NCBI RefSeq assembly: GCF_030812295.1
Contig: NZ_JAUSSK010000002.1
Location: 62,001-126,000 of the forward strand
Source: Luteibacter jiangsuensis
GTDB taxonomy: Bacteria; Pseudomonadota; Gammaproteobacteria; Xanthomonadales; Rhodanobacteraceae
Direction: 5' to 3'
Length of the DNA stretch: 64,000 nt
The notes under the pieces are model-generated. The model saw nothing but the letters and a program-made list of their open reading frames with translations, searched no databases and was not told the DNA's origin. The position numbers were made by a program, and so were the translations under genes. Positions 55,173 through 63,853 of this stretch are shown here, piece after piece. The stretch's first letter is position 1; every line of letters starts with the position of its first letter.

Positions 55173-58082
55173 TTACTTACTTTCCGGCGATGCGGCCGGG
55201 GCACCGTGGGCCTTGCCCGTCGAAGCGCCGGCGTGGCTTGCCTTGACCGGATTGCCATCGGCATCGACCACGTGCACCTCGCCAAGGTTCAACGCACGCA
55301 CGGGTGCCTCGATCTTGCGCAGGTCGCCGACGATGACCCAGGTCAACGCATCGGGCCGTATGACGGCCGCGAGCGCGTCCTCCGCGGCTTTGCGGTCGAC
55401 GCCTTCGATGCGCGATTTCAACGTCTGCACGTAGTCGTCGGGCCGGTCGTAGACGACGATGCCGGTCATGGCGCCGAGCACGGCGCCCGTCGTCTCGAAG
55501 CTACCTGGAAGGGCGCGGACACGTTGGGCGCGGATCTTCGCGATCTCGTCGTCGGTCAACGGCTTCGGCCCGATCACCGCCTTCGCTTCCTTGAGGATCT
55601 CCGCAGCCGAGTCGGCGGTCTTGTCGGTTTGCACCGGTGCGTAGAACAGCATCGGACGCTGACCCTGCGCATCGGAAAGCATGCTGCCGGCGCCATAGGC
55701 CCAACGCTTCTCCTCGCGCAGGTTCATGTTGAGCCGCGACGTGAAGGTACCGCCGAACGCTCCGTTGGCGATGCCGAGGTCGATGGCGTTCTTCGCCTTC
55801 GTGGAGGGGGCGAGCAGCCCGGCGAGGATGAGCGACTGTGGCGCGTCGGTGCGATTGATCAGGAACACTCGCGGCTTCGCCTGCGCCGCGACCTGGCCGA
55901 TGTTCTTCTTCGGCACCGCGGATGCCGGTGGCGTCCAGTCACCGAAGACGGCATCGAGCTGGGGCAGGATCTGCGCCAGCGTCGTGTCGCCCGCCACCAG
56001 GATGCGGACGTTGTCCGGGCGCAGGTAATCACGCTGGAAAGCGGCGAGGTCGTCCGCCGTCAACGAAGCGATGGCCTTCTCGGTCCCGCTGCCGGTGAAG
56101 GGAATGCCATAGGCATGGCCCTTGCCGTAGAGCAGCGGCGGAAGCGTGCGCAACGCCAGTCCGGTCGGTTCGGTCTTTTCCTGGGCGATGCCGGCCAACC
56201 ACTGGCCACGGACACGCTCGATATCGTCCGACTTGAACGCCGGGTGGCGGACGATGTCGGCAAACAGGTCCAGTGACGGCTTCAACTCCGAGTTGAGGGC
56301 ATTGAGGCCCACCCCGCAGGTATCCAGCGAGCAACTGGAACTGACGAAGGCTCCGAGGCGCTCCTTGCGACGGGCGACTTCGACCGAGTCCAGCGTCTTG
56401 GTGCTTTCCTCGATCAGCGCCGACGTGAAGCTGGCCGTGCCGAGCTTGCGGCCCTGGTCGGCGGCGTAGCCGGCATCGAACAGCAACTGCACCTGCGTGA
56501 CCGGTACCGTGTGGCGCTCGGCCAGCACCACTTCGATGCCGTTCTTGAGCTTGCCGCGCTGCAGCTGAGGAAAGACCAGGTCGGGGAAGCTCGTGACCGG
56601 CGGTACGCCCTTGGACCGATCCACCGCGGATTTCGCCACGGCATACGGCTTGGCGGGCGGTGTGACCGCTGCGGGGCGCCCCTGCGCGGGACCGAGCGCC
56701 GATACCGCCTTGTCTTCCGCGGCAGGATCGAAACCCGGCGCGGCGGGGAGGACGGTGAGCGTGTAGTCGCCCTTGGTCAGCCATGTCTTCGTAGCGGAAA
56801 GCACGGAGGCCACGGTGGCCGCCTGCGCCCGCGCGAGGTCCTTCTTGTAGGCTTCCGGATCGTCACGGTACACCTGGCCCTCGGCCAGGATCACCGCCTT
56901 GCCGCTCGAGCCGCCGACCTTTTCCAGGCCACGGACGAAGCTGGCCCGGTTGGCGACCTTGGCGCGGACGAGTTCGTCGGCGGTGGGGCCGTGCGCGAGG
57001 AACTCCTTCCACACGTCGGCCACCGCGGCCTCGACCTTCGCCGGATCGACGCCGTTCTTCACGTCGACCGTGAGCTGCACCTGGCTGGCGAGCGCGAACG
57101 GCGCGATACCCAGGCTGACGTCATCGGCGAGCTTGTCCTGGTAGACGAGGCGTTGGTAGAGACGAGAGGTCTTGCCGCCGCCGAGCGCGGTCGTTGCGAG
57201 ATCGAGCTGGATGGCATCGTCGCTGCCCAGCTGCGGCACGATCCACGTACGCACGATGCGCGTCTGTGCGACCTGGTCATGCTGGACGCCGCGCGTGGAC
57301 GTCGTCAGCGGGGTGATCCACGGCTGCTGGCGCGGCACCGGCGGCCCCGCCGGGATATCCCCGAAGTATTCCTCGGCTTTCGCTTTCGCCTGGGCGACGG
57401 TGATGTCGCCAGCGAGCACGAGCGTGGTGTTCGCCGCGCCGTAGTAATCGTGAAACCACTTCTTCACGTCGGCCAGCGAGGCGGCGTCGAGATCCGCCAT
57501 CGAGCCGATCGTGTCGTGATGATAGGGATGGTTCGCTGGATAGGTGTTGACCAGGACGTTCTCGTCCACGCGGCCATACGGACGGTTTTCGTCCTGACGC
57601 TTCTCGTTCTGCACGACGCCACGCTGGGTATCCAGTTCCTTCTGGCCGATCGCGCCGAGCAGGTGCCCCATGCGATCCGATTCCATCCACAGCGCCATGT
57701 CGAGCGCCGTGGTGGGCACGGTCTCGAAGTAGTTCGTGCGATCGAACCACGTGGTGCCGTTCATGTCGGTGGCGCCCGCCCGTTCGAAAGGCTGGAAGTA
57801 GGTGCCCTTGCGGTTCTCCGATCCGGAGAACATCAGGTGCTCGAACAGGTGGGCGAACCCGGTCTTGCCCGTGGGCTCGTCCGCGGAGCCCACGTGGTAC
57901 CAGATGCTGACCGCGACGACCGGGGCCTTGTGGTCCTCGTGGACGACCACGGTGAGACCGTTGGACAACTGGAAACGCGTGTAGGCGATGTCGGGAATCG
58001 CGTCGGACGACGCGGGGGCCGCAGTGGCGGCACCGACCAGGGAAATCAGCCCTGCGGCAAGCAGGGCGAAGGGACGCTTCAT
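55173..58082 (-). CDS. Periplasmic M16-family zinc protease (pitrilysin/PqqL-like)
   Basis: A 969-aa protein with a signal peptide (ALLAAGLISLVGAATAA). The inverted zinc motif HLFEH (His78, Glu81, His82) lies in the first half, with downstream glutamates for the third ligand. A second, inactive M16 repeat begins near residue 520 (LKNGIEVVLAERHTVPVTQV), giving the two-domain layout. Such proteins degrade unfolded or small peptides in the periplasm. It ends in a His/Ala-rich tail. It is divergent from the sigma-54 peptide locus. Confidence 0.94.
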   Translation of the reverse strand: MKRPFALLAAGLISLVGAATAAPASSDAIPDIAYTRFQLSNGLTVVVHEDHKAPVVAVSIWYHVGSADEPTGKTGFAHLFEHLMFSGSENRKGTYFQPFERAGATDMNGTTWFDRTNYFETVPTTALDMALWMESDRMGHLLGAIGQKELDTQRGVVQNEKRQDENRPYGRVDENVLVNTYPANHPYHHDTIGSMADLDAASLADVKKWFHDYYGAANTTLVLAGDITVAQAKAKAEEYFGDIPAGPPVPRQQPWITPLTTSTRGVQHDQVAQTRIVRTWIVPQLGSDDAIQLDLATTALGGGKTSRLYQRLVYQDKLADDVSLGIAPFALASQVQLTVDVKNGVDPAKVEAAVADVWKEFLAHGPTADELVRAKVANRASFVRGLEKVGGSSGKAVILAEGQVYRDDPEAYKKDLARAQAATVASVLSATKTWLTKGDYTLTVLPAAPGFDPAAEDKAVSALGPAQGRPAAVTPPAKPYAVAKSAVDRSKGVPPVTSFPDLVFPQLQRGKLKNGIEVVLAERHTVPVTQVQLLFDAGYAADQGRKLGTASFTSALIEESTKTLDSVEVARRKERLGAFVSSSCSLDTCGVGLNALNSELKPSLDLFADIVRHPAFKSDDIERVRGQWLAGIAQEKTEPTGLALRTLPPLLYGKGHAYGIPFTGSGTEKAIASLTADDLAAFQRDYLRPDNVRILVAGDTTLAQILPQLDAVFGDWTPPASAVPKKNIGQVAAQAKPRVFLINRTDAPQSLILAGLLAPSTKAKNAIDLGIANGAFGGTFTSRLNMNLREEKRWAYGAGSMLSDAQGQRPMLFYAPVQTDKTADSAAEILKEAKAVIGPKPLTDDEIAKIRAQRVRALPGSFETTGAVLGAMTGIVVYDRPDDYVQTLKSRIEGVDRKAAEDALAAVIRPDALTWVIVGDLRKIEAPVRALNLGEVHVVDADGNPVKASHAGASTGKAHGAPAASPESK

Positions 58083-58160
58083 GTACGGCTCCTCAGGGGC
58101 CTTCGTGGCCTCGATCCCCGTGAGGCTAGCCCGCGCCGTCCTTCCGGCGCAATCGGCACT

Positions 58161-58211
58161 CGGACAGGGTGCGGACGGTGTCCGCTTACGGGTGGTCAGT
58201 GTCCGCGGACA
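58161..58211. promoter_or_regulatory. Candidate enhancer sites for a sigma-54 activator
   Basis: Four copies of TGTCCG or its complement CGGACA occur within 51 bases: 58161–58166, 58179–58184, 58200–58205 and 58206–58211. The last two form the perfect palindrome TGTCCGCGGACA. GCGGACGGTGTCCGC (58171–58185) is another perfect dyad. They lie about 65–115 bases upstream of the −24 element, the usual place for enhancer-binding-protein sites. The GCGGAC/GTCCGC dyad also resembles the REP hairpins, so part of this could be a decayed REP. Confidence 0.45.
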
Positions 58212-58276
58212 GGAAAGTATCGCGGGCCCACCTGACAAACCTCATGCGAATCAGCTGATTGCACGCTCTTAAAGGC

Positions 58277-58291
58277 TGGCACGGCGTTTGC
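58277..58291 (+). promoter_or_regulatory. Sigma-54 (RpoN) −24/−12 promoter
   Basis: TGGCACGGCGTTTGC matches the RpoN consensus TGGCACG-N4-TTGC, with the invariant GG and GC exactly 10 bases apart. It lies 58 bases upstream of the first small peptide's ATG. No other promoter of this class is visible in the window. Confidence 0.85.
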
Positions 58292-58349
58292 GTTACTAGT
58301 CCTGCCAAGCCGGGTGGCTTTCGACCCGACGCCAGATGAGGAGAACGCC

Positions 58350-58433
58350 ATGAAGTACGAAATGCTGATGCTCCGCAGCCTGCTCGTCACCTCGATGCTG
58401 ATCTGCGGCCTCACCCTCGCACAGATGTTCTGA
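58350..58433 (+). CDS. 27-aa hydrophobic micropeptide under sigma-54 control
   Basis: A 27-codon gene beginning MKYEML, with MLRSLLV and a hydrophobic run to LTLAQMF. GAGGAG sits six bases before the ATG, a near-ideal site that argues for real translation. The peptide would be a single short membrane segment. The next gene repeats the same start (MKHELLMLRSLLV), so the two are tandem paralogues. I know of no named family. It is close behind the RpoN promoter. Confidence 0.7.
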   Translation: MKYEMLMLRSLLVTSMLICGLTLAQMF

Positions 58434-58468
58434 TCCCTTCGATAACCATGAATCAAGGCATATACACC

Positions 58469-58663
58469 ATGAAACACGAACTCCTGATGCTGCGCAGCCT
58501 GCTGGTCGCCTCGCTGCTCGTCTGTGGCCTGATCCTCGGCAACATGCTGACCTACTCCGGCAATCCCATCCAGCTCGCCGGCGTCGGCACGGCCGTCAGC
58601 ACGACGGCGACCGCTTGCGCGCTGCCGCCCGATGGCATCGTTTGCCCACGCGCGGCCTCATAA
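58469..58663 (+). CDS. 64-aa small membrane/exported peptide, paralogue of the preceding one
   Basis: A 64-codon gene whose first ~27 residues mirror the upstream micropeptide (LLMLRSLLVASLLVCGL). It continues with about 35 polar residues containing two cysteines (ACALPPDGIVCP). One membrane segment or an uncleaved signal is expected, leaving a short possibly disulfide-bonded tail outside. The ATG at 58469 is preferred to one at 58448, which lacks a ribosome site. It ends seven bases before trmL, so it could be co-transcribed with that gene. Confidence 0.65.
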   Translation: MKHELLMLRSLLVASLLVCGLILGNMLTYSGNPIQLAGVGTAVSTTATACALPPDGIVCPRAAS

Positions 58664-58670
58664 TGGGGGC

Positions 58671-59138
58671 ATGCCCCATGTCATCCTGTTCCGACCCGAG
58701 ATACCTCCCAATACGGGCAACGTGATTCGCCTGTGCGCCAATACCGGCGCGGCCTTGCACTTGGTGCGACCGCTTGGCTTCGAGCTGGACGACACCCGAT
58801 TGCGCCGCGCCGGCCTGGACTACCACGAGTTCGCCCGAGTGGCCGTGCACGACGACCTCGAGGCCTGTCTCGCCGCCATCGGCCATCCCCGCGTCTTTGC
58901 TTTCTCGACACGCGGCCGCCGCCTGCACACCGATGTGGCCTTCGCCCAGGACGATGCCCTCCTTTTCGGGTGCGAGACGGCGGGCCTGCCCGACGAAGTG
59001 ATCGATGACATCCCTGAAACCCAACGCATACGCCTGCCGATGCGCCCGGGGAACCGCAGCCTCAACCTTTCCAACGCGGTCGCCGTGGCGGTCTTCGAAG
59101 CCTGGCGCCAGGCCGGTTTCGAAGGCGCGACACCGTAG
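58671..59138 (+). CDS. trmL: tRNA (cytidine(34)-2′-O)-methyltransferase TrmL
   Basis: A 155-aa SPOUT methyltransferase modifying the wobble ribose of tRNA-Leu. HVILFRPEIPPNTGNVIRLCANTG, FGCETAGLP and LPMRPGNRSLNLSNAVAV are the three SPOUT motifs forming the trefoil knot. The ATG at 58671 gives the standard family N-terminus. A CATAAT element lies immediately upstream. Confidence 0.96.
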   Translation: MPHVILFRPEIPPNTGNVIRLCANTGAALHLVRPLGFELDDTRLRRAGLDYHEFARVAVHDDLEACLAAIGHPRVFAFSTRGRRLHTDVAFAQDDALLFGCETAGLPDEVIDDIPETQRIRLPMRPGNRSLNLSNAVAVAVFEAWRQAGFEGATP

Positions 59139-59179
59139 CCCTGACGAACGGCCGGTACGGGCAAGCTACAATCCGGCGC

Positions 59180-59848
59180 ATGACCTCCGATCGCCCCGCG
59201 GCCGACGCCGGCCCCAACCGTTTCCTGCCCCGCCCGCTGCGCGTCCTCGCCGGACGGGCCATGGAGTCCGCGCTCAACCGCGCCGTGGACCTCGACCCGG
59301 ACACCCGGGCGCGCCTCGACGTTCTGGATGGCCGCAGTGTCCAGGTGTACCTCAGTGGACCGGAGCTGGCCCTGCGTATCTCCGTCGAGAAGGGCAGCCT
59401 CCGGGTCGGCCCGCCGGAAGACGGCGGTAGCCTCCGGGTCACCGCGTCGCCGGGCAGCTTGCTGGCCATGGCCTTGCGCCGCGACGACGACAGCGTGGCA
59501 CCCGGCAAGGTGGACATCGCGGGTGACGCCGAACTGGCCCGCCGACTCGAACGCCTGGCGCGGCAATATGCGCCCGATGTCGAGGAGGCATTCGCGAAAA
59601 CCTTCGGCGACGTGATCGGCGTGCCATTGGCGAAGGCCCTGCGCGAGGCGCTCGGCCATGCCCGCGAGTCGGCCGCGCATCTCACGGAGGACGCCGCGGA
59701 CTGGTTGCGCGACGAAGGACGCGTGGCGGTGGCGCCCGCCGAGATGGACGTCTTCCTCGATGGCGTGGATGCCGTGCGCGAACGTGCCGAGCGCGCGGAA
59801 GCGCGCCTTGCGCGCCTGGAGCGCGCCTTGAAGGGACGCGGCGCATGA
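59180..59848 (+). CDS. ubiJ: Ubiquinone biosynthesis accessory factor UbiJ (SCP2 domain)
   Basis: A 222-aa protein with a sterol-carrier-protein-2-like lipid-binding fold (about residues 25–115) and a helical C-terminus ending in an Arg/Glu/Ala coiled coil. UbiJ binds ubiquinone intermediates and scaffolds the Ubi complex. Its stop overlaps the ubiB start by four bases, the usual ubiJ–ubiB order. TACAAT lies seven bases before the ATG. Confidence 0.9.
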   Translation: MTSDRPAADAGPNRFLPRPLRVLAGRAMESALNRAVDLDPDTRARLDVLDGRSVQVYLSGPELALRISVEKGSLRVGPPEDGGSLRVTASPGSLLAMALRRDDDSVAPGKVDIAGDAELARRLERLARQYAPDVEEAFAKTFGDVIGVPLAKALREALGHARESAAHLTEDAADWLRDEGRVAVAPAEMDVFLDGVDAVRERAERAEARLARLERALKGRGA

Positions 59849-61494
59849 CGTCGCTGCGGCTCGTTCCCCGCCTGCTGCGCGTCGCCGCGGTCCTTCTGAA
59901 GTACCAGCTCGACGAACTCGTCGACGGAGCCCATCTCTTCCGTCCCCTGAAGCTCGTCCGGCCGCTTTTCCCGAAACCGTCCGCCGACGTGCGTGGCCTG
60001 CCCCGCGGAGCGCGCCTGCGGCTCGCGCTCACCGAGCTCGGCCCGATCTTCGTGAAGGCCGGCCAGGTGCTGTCGACGCGCCGCGATCTCGTGCCGTCCG
60101 ATGTCGCCGACGAACTCGCGCTGTTGCAGGACCAGGTGCCGCCCTTCCCCGGCGCCGAAGCGCGAGCCATCGTGGAGCGCGAACTCAAGGCGCCGGTCAC
60201 CGTGCTGTATGCCTCGTTCGACGAGGTCGCGCTGGCTTCCGCCTCGATCGCCCAGGTGCACGCCGCCACCTTGAACGATGGTCGCGAGGTCGTGGTGAAG
60301 GTGTTGCGTCCCGGCATCGACAAGCGCATCGCCCGCGACGTCGACCTGCTGCATGCACTCGGTGGGCTGGCCCAGCGCTGGCATCCGAACGCGGACAAGA
60401 TCCGTCCGCTCGAAGTCGTCGCCGAAGTGGAGAAGATGCTCTCGAACGAGCTCGACCTCCAGCGTGAAGGCGCGAGTGCCAGCCTGCTGCGGCGCAACTT
60501 CGCCAGTGGTGTCGACCTCTACGTGCCCGAGGTGCACTGGGACTACAGCACCGAACGCGTACTCACCCTGGAGCGCGTGCACGGCGTGAGCGCGGACGAC
60601 GTCGCCGCGATCGACAAGGCCGGCCTCGATCGCAAGCGTCTCGCCGCCAAGGGCGTCCGCCTGTTCTACGAACAGGTCTTCCGCGACAACTTCTTCCACG
60701 CCGACGCGCACCCCGGCAACATCTGGGTCGATACGTCGCGCGTGGACGAGCCACGCTTCATCGCGCTCGACTTCGGCATCATGGGCTCCTTGCCGGAAGC
60801 GGACCAGTATTGGCTCGCGGAGAACTTCATCGCGCTGTTCGAACGGGATTACGCGCGCATCGCACAGTTGCACGTGGCGGCGGGATGGATGCCCGCCACC
60901 GTCCGCATCGATGAACTCGAAGCGGCGGTGCGCACGGTGTGCGAACCGTACTTCACCCGGCCGCTCGCGCAGATCTCCATCGCGGAACTGGTCGTGAAGC
61001 TGTTCCAGACCGCGCGACGTTTCGAACTCACGCTGCAGCCGCAACTGATCCTGTTGCAGAAGACCCTGCTCAACATCGAGGGCGTGGGGCGCATGCTCGA
61101 TCCGGAAATCGACATCTGGGCGGTGGCGCATCCGGTCTTGCGGCGCATTCTGCGCGAGCGTTACAGCATGCGCGCCACGCTGCGCGATGTGCGGCGGCGC
61201 CTGCCGGAATGGATCCACAGTGCGCCGCGCATACCGGAACTGGTGCGGGACGCCTTGCGCCAGGTGGCCAGCGGCCAGCGCCAACAGGTGGCCGATCCCC
61301 TGGCCCTGGCCATGGTTCGCGACGATGCGCGACGGATGCGCCGGCTCGTGGCCTGTAGCCTGCTCGGCGCCGCGCTCCTGGTTTTCGCCGCCCTGGTCGG
61401 GACGCTCGCGCCACGCGGCATGTGGCCCGCCGTGGTCGCCGGACTGGCGGGGCTGGCCTCCTTCGCCGCCGGCTGGCCGCGTCGTACCTCCTGA
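59845..61494 (+). CDS. ubiB: Ubiquinone biosynthesis protein UbiB (ABC1/ADCK-like kinase family)
   Basis: A 549-aa membrane-associated protein. It carries the invariant KxGQ motif ([11 protein letters not shown]), an ASASIAQVH nucleotide-binding loop, the [16 protein letters not shown] helix, [11 protein letters not shown] and ALDFGIMG (metal-binding DFG). Two C-terminal membrane segments ([14 protein letters not shown] and [16 protein letters not shown]) anchor it. UbiB supports coenzyme Q synthesis by extracting lipid intermediates. Confidence 0.96.
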   Translation: MTSLRLVPRLLRVAAVLLKYQLDELVDGAHLFRPLKLVRPLFPKPSADVRGLPRGARLRLALTELGPIFVKAGQVLSTRRDLVPSDVADELALLQDQVPPFPGAEARAIVERELKAPVTVLYASFDEVALASASIAQVHAATLNDGREVVVKVLRPGIDKRIARDVDLLHALGGLAQRWHPNADKIRPLEVVAEVEKMLSNELDLQREGASASLLRRNFASGVDLYVPEVHWDYSTERVLTLERVHGVSADDVAAIDKAGLDRKRLAAKGVRLFYEQVFRDNFFHADAHPGNIWVDTSRVDEPRFIALDFGIMGSLPEADQYWLAENFIALFERDYARIAQLHVAAGWMPATVRIDELEAAVRTVCEPYFTRPLAQISIAELVVKLFQTARRFELTLQPQLILLQKTLLNIEGVGRMLDPEIDIWAVAHPVLRRILRERYSMRATLRDVRRRLPEWIHSAPRIPELVRDALRQVASGQRQQVADPLALAMVRDDARRMRRLVACSLLGAALLVFAALVGTLAPRGMWPAVVAGLAGLASFAAGWPRRTS

Positions 61495-61499
61495 CCACC

Positions 61500-62285
61500 G
61501 TGCTCGAGATCCTCTATCAGGACGACGACATCGTCGCCGTCAACAAACCCGCGAACCTGGCCGTGCACCGCTCGAAGTTCGTGGGTCCGGACGACGCCTT
61601 CCTCATCGATCTTCTGCGCGAGCAGGTGGAGGGACGCCTTCACCTGGCGCATCGCCTCGACCGTGCCACCTCCGGCGTGCTCCTGGTCGCCCGCTCTCCT
61701 GAGGTAGCGGGCCAGCTTGGCGAGCAGTTCATGGGCCGCAGCGTGCGCAAGCGCTACCTCGCCGTGGTACGTGGATGGCCGGAGCCGGAGGAAGGGACGG
61801 TGGACTATCCCCTGCCCGGTTCGCGCGATACCGGACCGCGGCGTGATGCCAGCACCGACTATCGCCGCCTTGCCACGATCGAGGTCGACATTCCGCTGGG
61901 GCGCTACGAAAAGCAACGCTATGCACTCGCGGCGGCGGAGCCGCGTACGGGCCGGTTCCGGCAGATCCGCAAGCATTTCGCCCACATCCATCATCCGATC
62001 GTCGGCGATAGCCAACATGGTCGAGGCGACCACAATCGCCTTTTCAAGCAACACTTCGCCTCGCACCGGTTGCTCCTGCATGCCGCCGCCTTGTCGTTCG
62101 TGCATCCCGTGGACGGCAGGCAACTGACGCTGCAAGCCAGCCTGGACGATACCTGGCTCAAGTTGCTCGAACGCTTCGCATGGACGAAAGCCTTCACGAA
62201 CTGGCGCGACACCGTATATGCATCGCGCCGCAGCATGCCAAGCGTCGTGCCGCTGCTAGAATCCGTTCCGCCATGCTCATCGTGA
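61500..62285 (+). CDS. truC: tRNA pseudouridine synthase TruC (RluA family)
   Basis: A 261-aa pseudouridine synthase acting on U65 of tRNAs. It has VNKPANLAVH, the catalytic HRLDRATSG, and RTGRFRQIRKH. LEILYQDDDIVAVNKP is the usual TruC start, reached from a GTG at 61500, five bases after ubiB. TruC versus other RluA members is judged on length and lack of an S4 domain. The last 13 bases overlap arfB. Confidence 0.9.
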   Translation: MLEILYQDDDIVAVNKPANLAVHRSKFVGPDDAFLIDLLREQVEGRLHLAHRLDRATSGVLLVARSPEVAGQLGEQFMGRSVRKRYLAVVRGWPEPEEGTVDYPLPGSRDTGPRRDASTDYRRLATIEVDIPLGRYEKQRYALAAAEPRTGRFRQIRKHFAHIHHPIVGDSQHGRGDHNRLFKQHFASHRLLLHAAALSFVHPVDGRQLTLQASLDDTWLKLLERFAWTKAFTNWRDTVYASRRSMPSVVPLLESVPPCSS

Positions 62286-62695
62286 CCCCCTCCATCGCCA
62301 TTCCCGACGCCGAGTTGATCGAGCGCTTCACGCGTGCCGACGGACCCGGCGGGCAGCATGTCAATCGCACCGAAAGCGCGGTGGAACTGCGCTTCGACGT
62401 GGCTGGCTCGCCCTCGCTCCCCGAGGAGGTGCGCGCCCGCTTGTTGGCGCGCCGCGACCGTCGCATGACGGATGCCGGCGTCCTCGTCATCCAGGCACGG
62501 CGCTTCCGCGACCAGGCACGTAACCGTGACGATGCCCGCGACCGCCTCGCGGACATCCTGCGCGAGGCCACGGTCGTGGCGAAGAAGCGCGTCGCGACGA
62601 AGCCGACGCGTGCCTCCAAGGAACGGCGTCTCACCGGCAAGACCCAGCGTGGCCAGGTGAAGCGCACGCGTTCGCGCGACTGGAGCCACGAGTGA
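62273..62695 (+). CDS. arfB: Alternative ribosome-rescue factor ArfB (YaeJ)
   Basis: A 140-aa peptidyl-tRNA hydrolase that rescues stalled ribosomes. The catalytic GGQ lies in ADGPGGQHVNRTESAVELRF, and the C-terminus is strongly basic (KERRLTGKTQRGQVKRTRSRD), matching the tail that enters the mRNA channel. It starts inside truC and overlaps the following gene by four bases. Confidence 0.95.
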   Translation: MLIVTPSIAIPDAELIERFTRADGPGGQHVNRTESAVELRFDVAGSPSLPEEVRARLLARRDRRMTDAGVLVIQARRFRDQARNRDDARDRLADILREATVVAKKRVATKPTRASKERRLTGKTQRGQVKRTRSRDWSHE

Positions 62696-63279
62696 CCGGG
62701 GTTCCCGAGCGATTGCCGCCCCAGGTTCCCTCATTGCCCGATTCGTGGTGGAAACGCTTCTGCCGCTGGGCGATCGGCGTGAGTGGGTGGCGCCTCGTCG
62801 GCGAACTGCCCGACGTGCCCAAGGTGGTGCTCATCGGCGCACCCCATTCGTCGTATTGGGATGGGGTGTGGGGCCTGCTGATGAAGTCGGCGATCGGCCT
62901 CGACCTGGGCGTGATGATCAAGCGCGAGGTGCTCAATGGCCCCTTCGGCCCCATCGTACGCCGCCTCGGCATGATCCCCATCGACCGCTCCGCGGCGACG
63001 AACGTCGTGGACCAGATGGTCGAGCGGTTCGCCACGCACGACAAGATGTGGCTTGGCATCGCACCGGAAGGCACGCGCAAGGCGGTGAAGCAGTGGAAGT
63101 CCGGCTTCCTGCGCATCGCCCGTGCCGCTGGTGTTCCCATCCAGACCGTCTTCATCGATTACCCGACGAAGACGTTCACGGTGGGCCCGCTGGTGAATGC
63201 CAGTGCGGACATCGAGGGCGATCTCGCCTCCATTCGCGCCATGTTCGCCGGGTACCGCGGCAAGCACCGCGGCGTTTAG
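62692..63279 (+). CDS. PlsC-type 1-acylglycerol-3-phosphate acyltransferase
   Basis: A 195-aa acyltransferase with GAPHSSYWDG (HX4D), NGPFGPIVRRLGMIPIDR and APEGTRK (EGTR). It resembles the short PlsC-like proteins of proteobacteria but lacks a strong N-terminal membrane anchor. Starting from a GTG overlapping the arfB stop, it forms a compact truC–arfB–acyltransferase run. The acyl acceptor may be lysophosphatidate or another lipid. Confidence 0.9.
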   Translation: MTGVPERLPPQVPSLPDSWWKRFCRWAIGVSGWRLVGELPDVPKVVLIGAPHSSYWDGVWGLLMKSAIGLDLGVMIKREVLNGPFGPIVRRLGMIPIDRSAATNVVDQMVERFATHDKMWLGIAPEGTRKAVKQWKSGFLRIARAAGVPIQTVFIDYPTKTFTVGPLVNASADIEGDLASIRAMFAGYRGKHRGV

Positions 63280-63291
63280 GCAAAATGAAGA

Positions 63292-63687
63292 TCAACCAAA
63301 CCCGTACCGGTAGCTGACGTTGTAGCTGATCCTCGCCTGGCCGATGTTCTGGATCACCAACCGGTAAGAGCCGGGACCAAGCGCAGGCATACTTATCGAT
63401 GCGCCTCGCCGCACGGTATCCCATCCTGATCCGTTTGCGACCTGCAGAACCAGCGTACCGCCGTTTGTGGCCGCTGCCAGGGGACCTGTGCATGTCAGCG
63501 ACCACTGAACGACGATTCCACTTTGTCCGTTGACGAGAGTCCCGACTGAGTTCTTCTGTGGAAGATTGAAAGGGCAATGCCTTCCCGTACCCGTAGCAGC
63601 CCGCGCGTCAGCAGCCGTAGCACCCACTGCGACGAACGGAAGGAGTGTTATGGCAAACAAGGTCGTCAGTCTTCGGAACGAGGTCAT
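63292..63687 (-). CDS. Small secreted protein of unknown function
   Basis: A 131-aa exported protein with a signal peptide (LFAITLLPFVAVGATA). The mature part is beta-rich and Gly/Ser/Thr-heavy, with two cysteines (HCPF and LTCTGP) likely forming a disulfide. VVQWSLTCTG and SYRLVIQNIGQARISYNVSYRYGFG suggest a pilin- or jelly-roll-like sandwich, but no family is recognised. GGAGCTATACG precedes the ATG at 63687. Confidence 0.75.
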   Translation of the reverse strand: MTSFRRLTTLFAITLLPFVAVGATAADARAATGTGRHCPFNLPQKNSVGTLVNGQSGIVVQWSLTCTGPLAAATNGGTLVLQVANGSGWDTVRRGASISMPALGPGSYRLVIQNIGQARISYNVSYRYGFG

Positions 63688-63853
63688 CGTATAGCTCCAG
63701 ATGGGCGCCGAATGCGCATGAGACACTTTAAGCACCGATGAGCCTCTCCCTTGCTCGCCTGACATTGGTGACACCTATATCCGACACGACTTTCTGAAAA
63801 GGGAGCGACGAAGCAGTACGACGGGGCTTCTCAGGTAAAGACCACAGGTGTTC

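Noticed and set aside
58171-58185. GCGGACGGTGTCCGC treated as a third REP element
   Set aside because: The hairpin core resembles the REPs, but the GTGGGAGC head and GCGA tail are missing and it sits among TGTCCG half-sites near an RpoN promoter. Regulatory use is favoured, without certainty.
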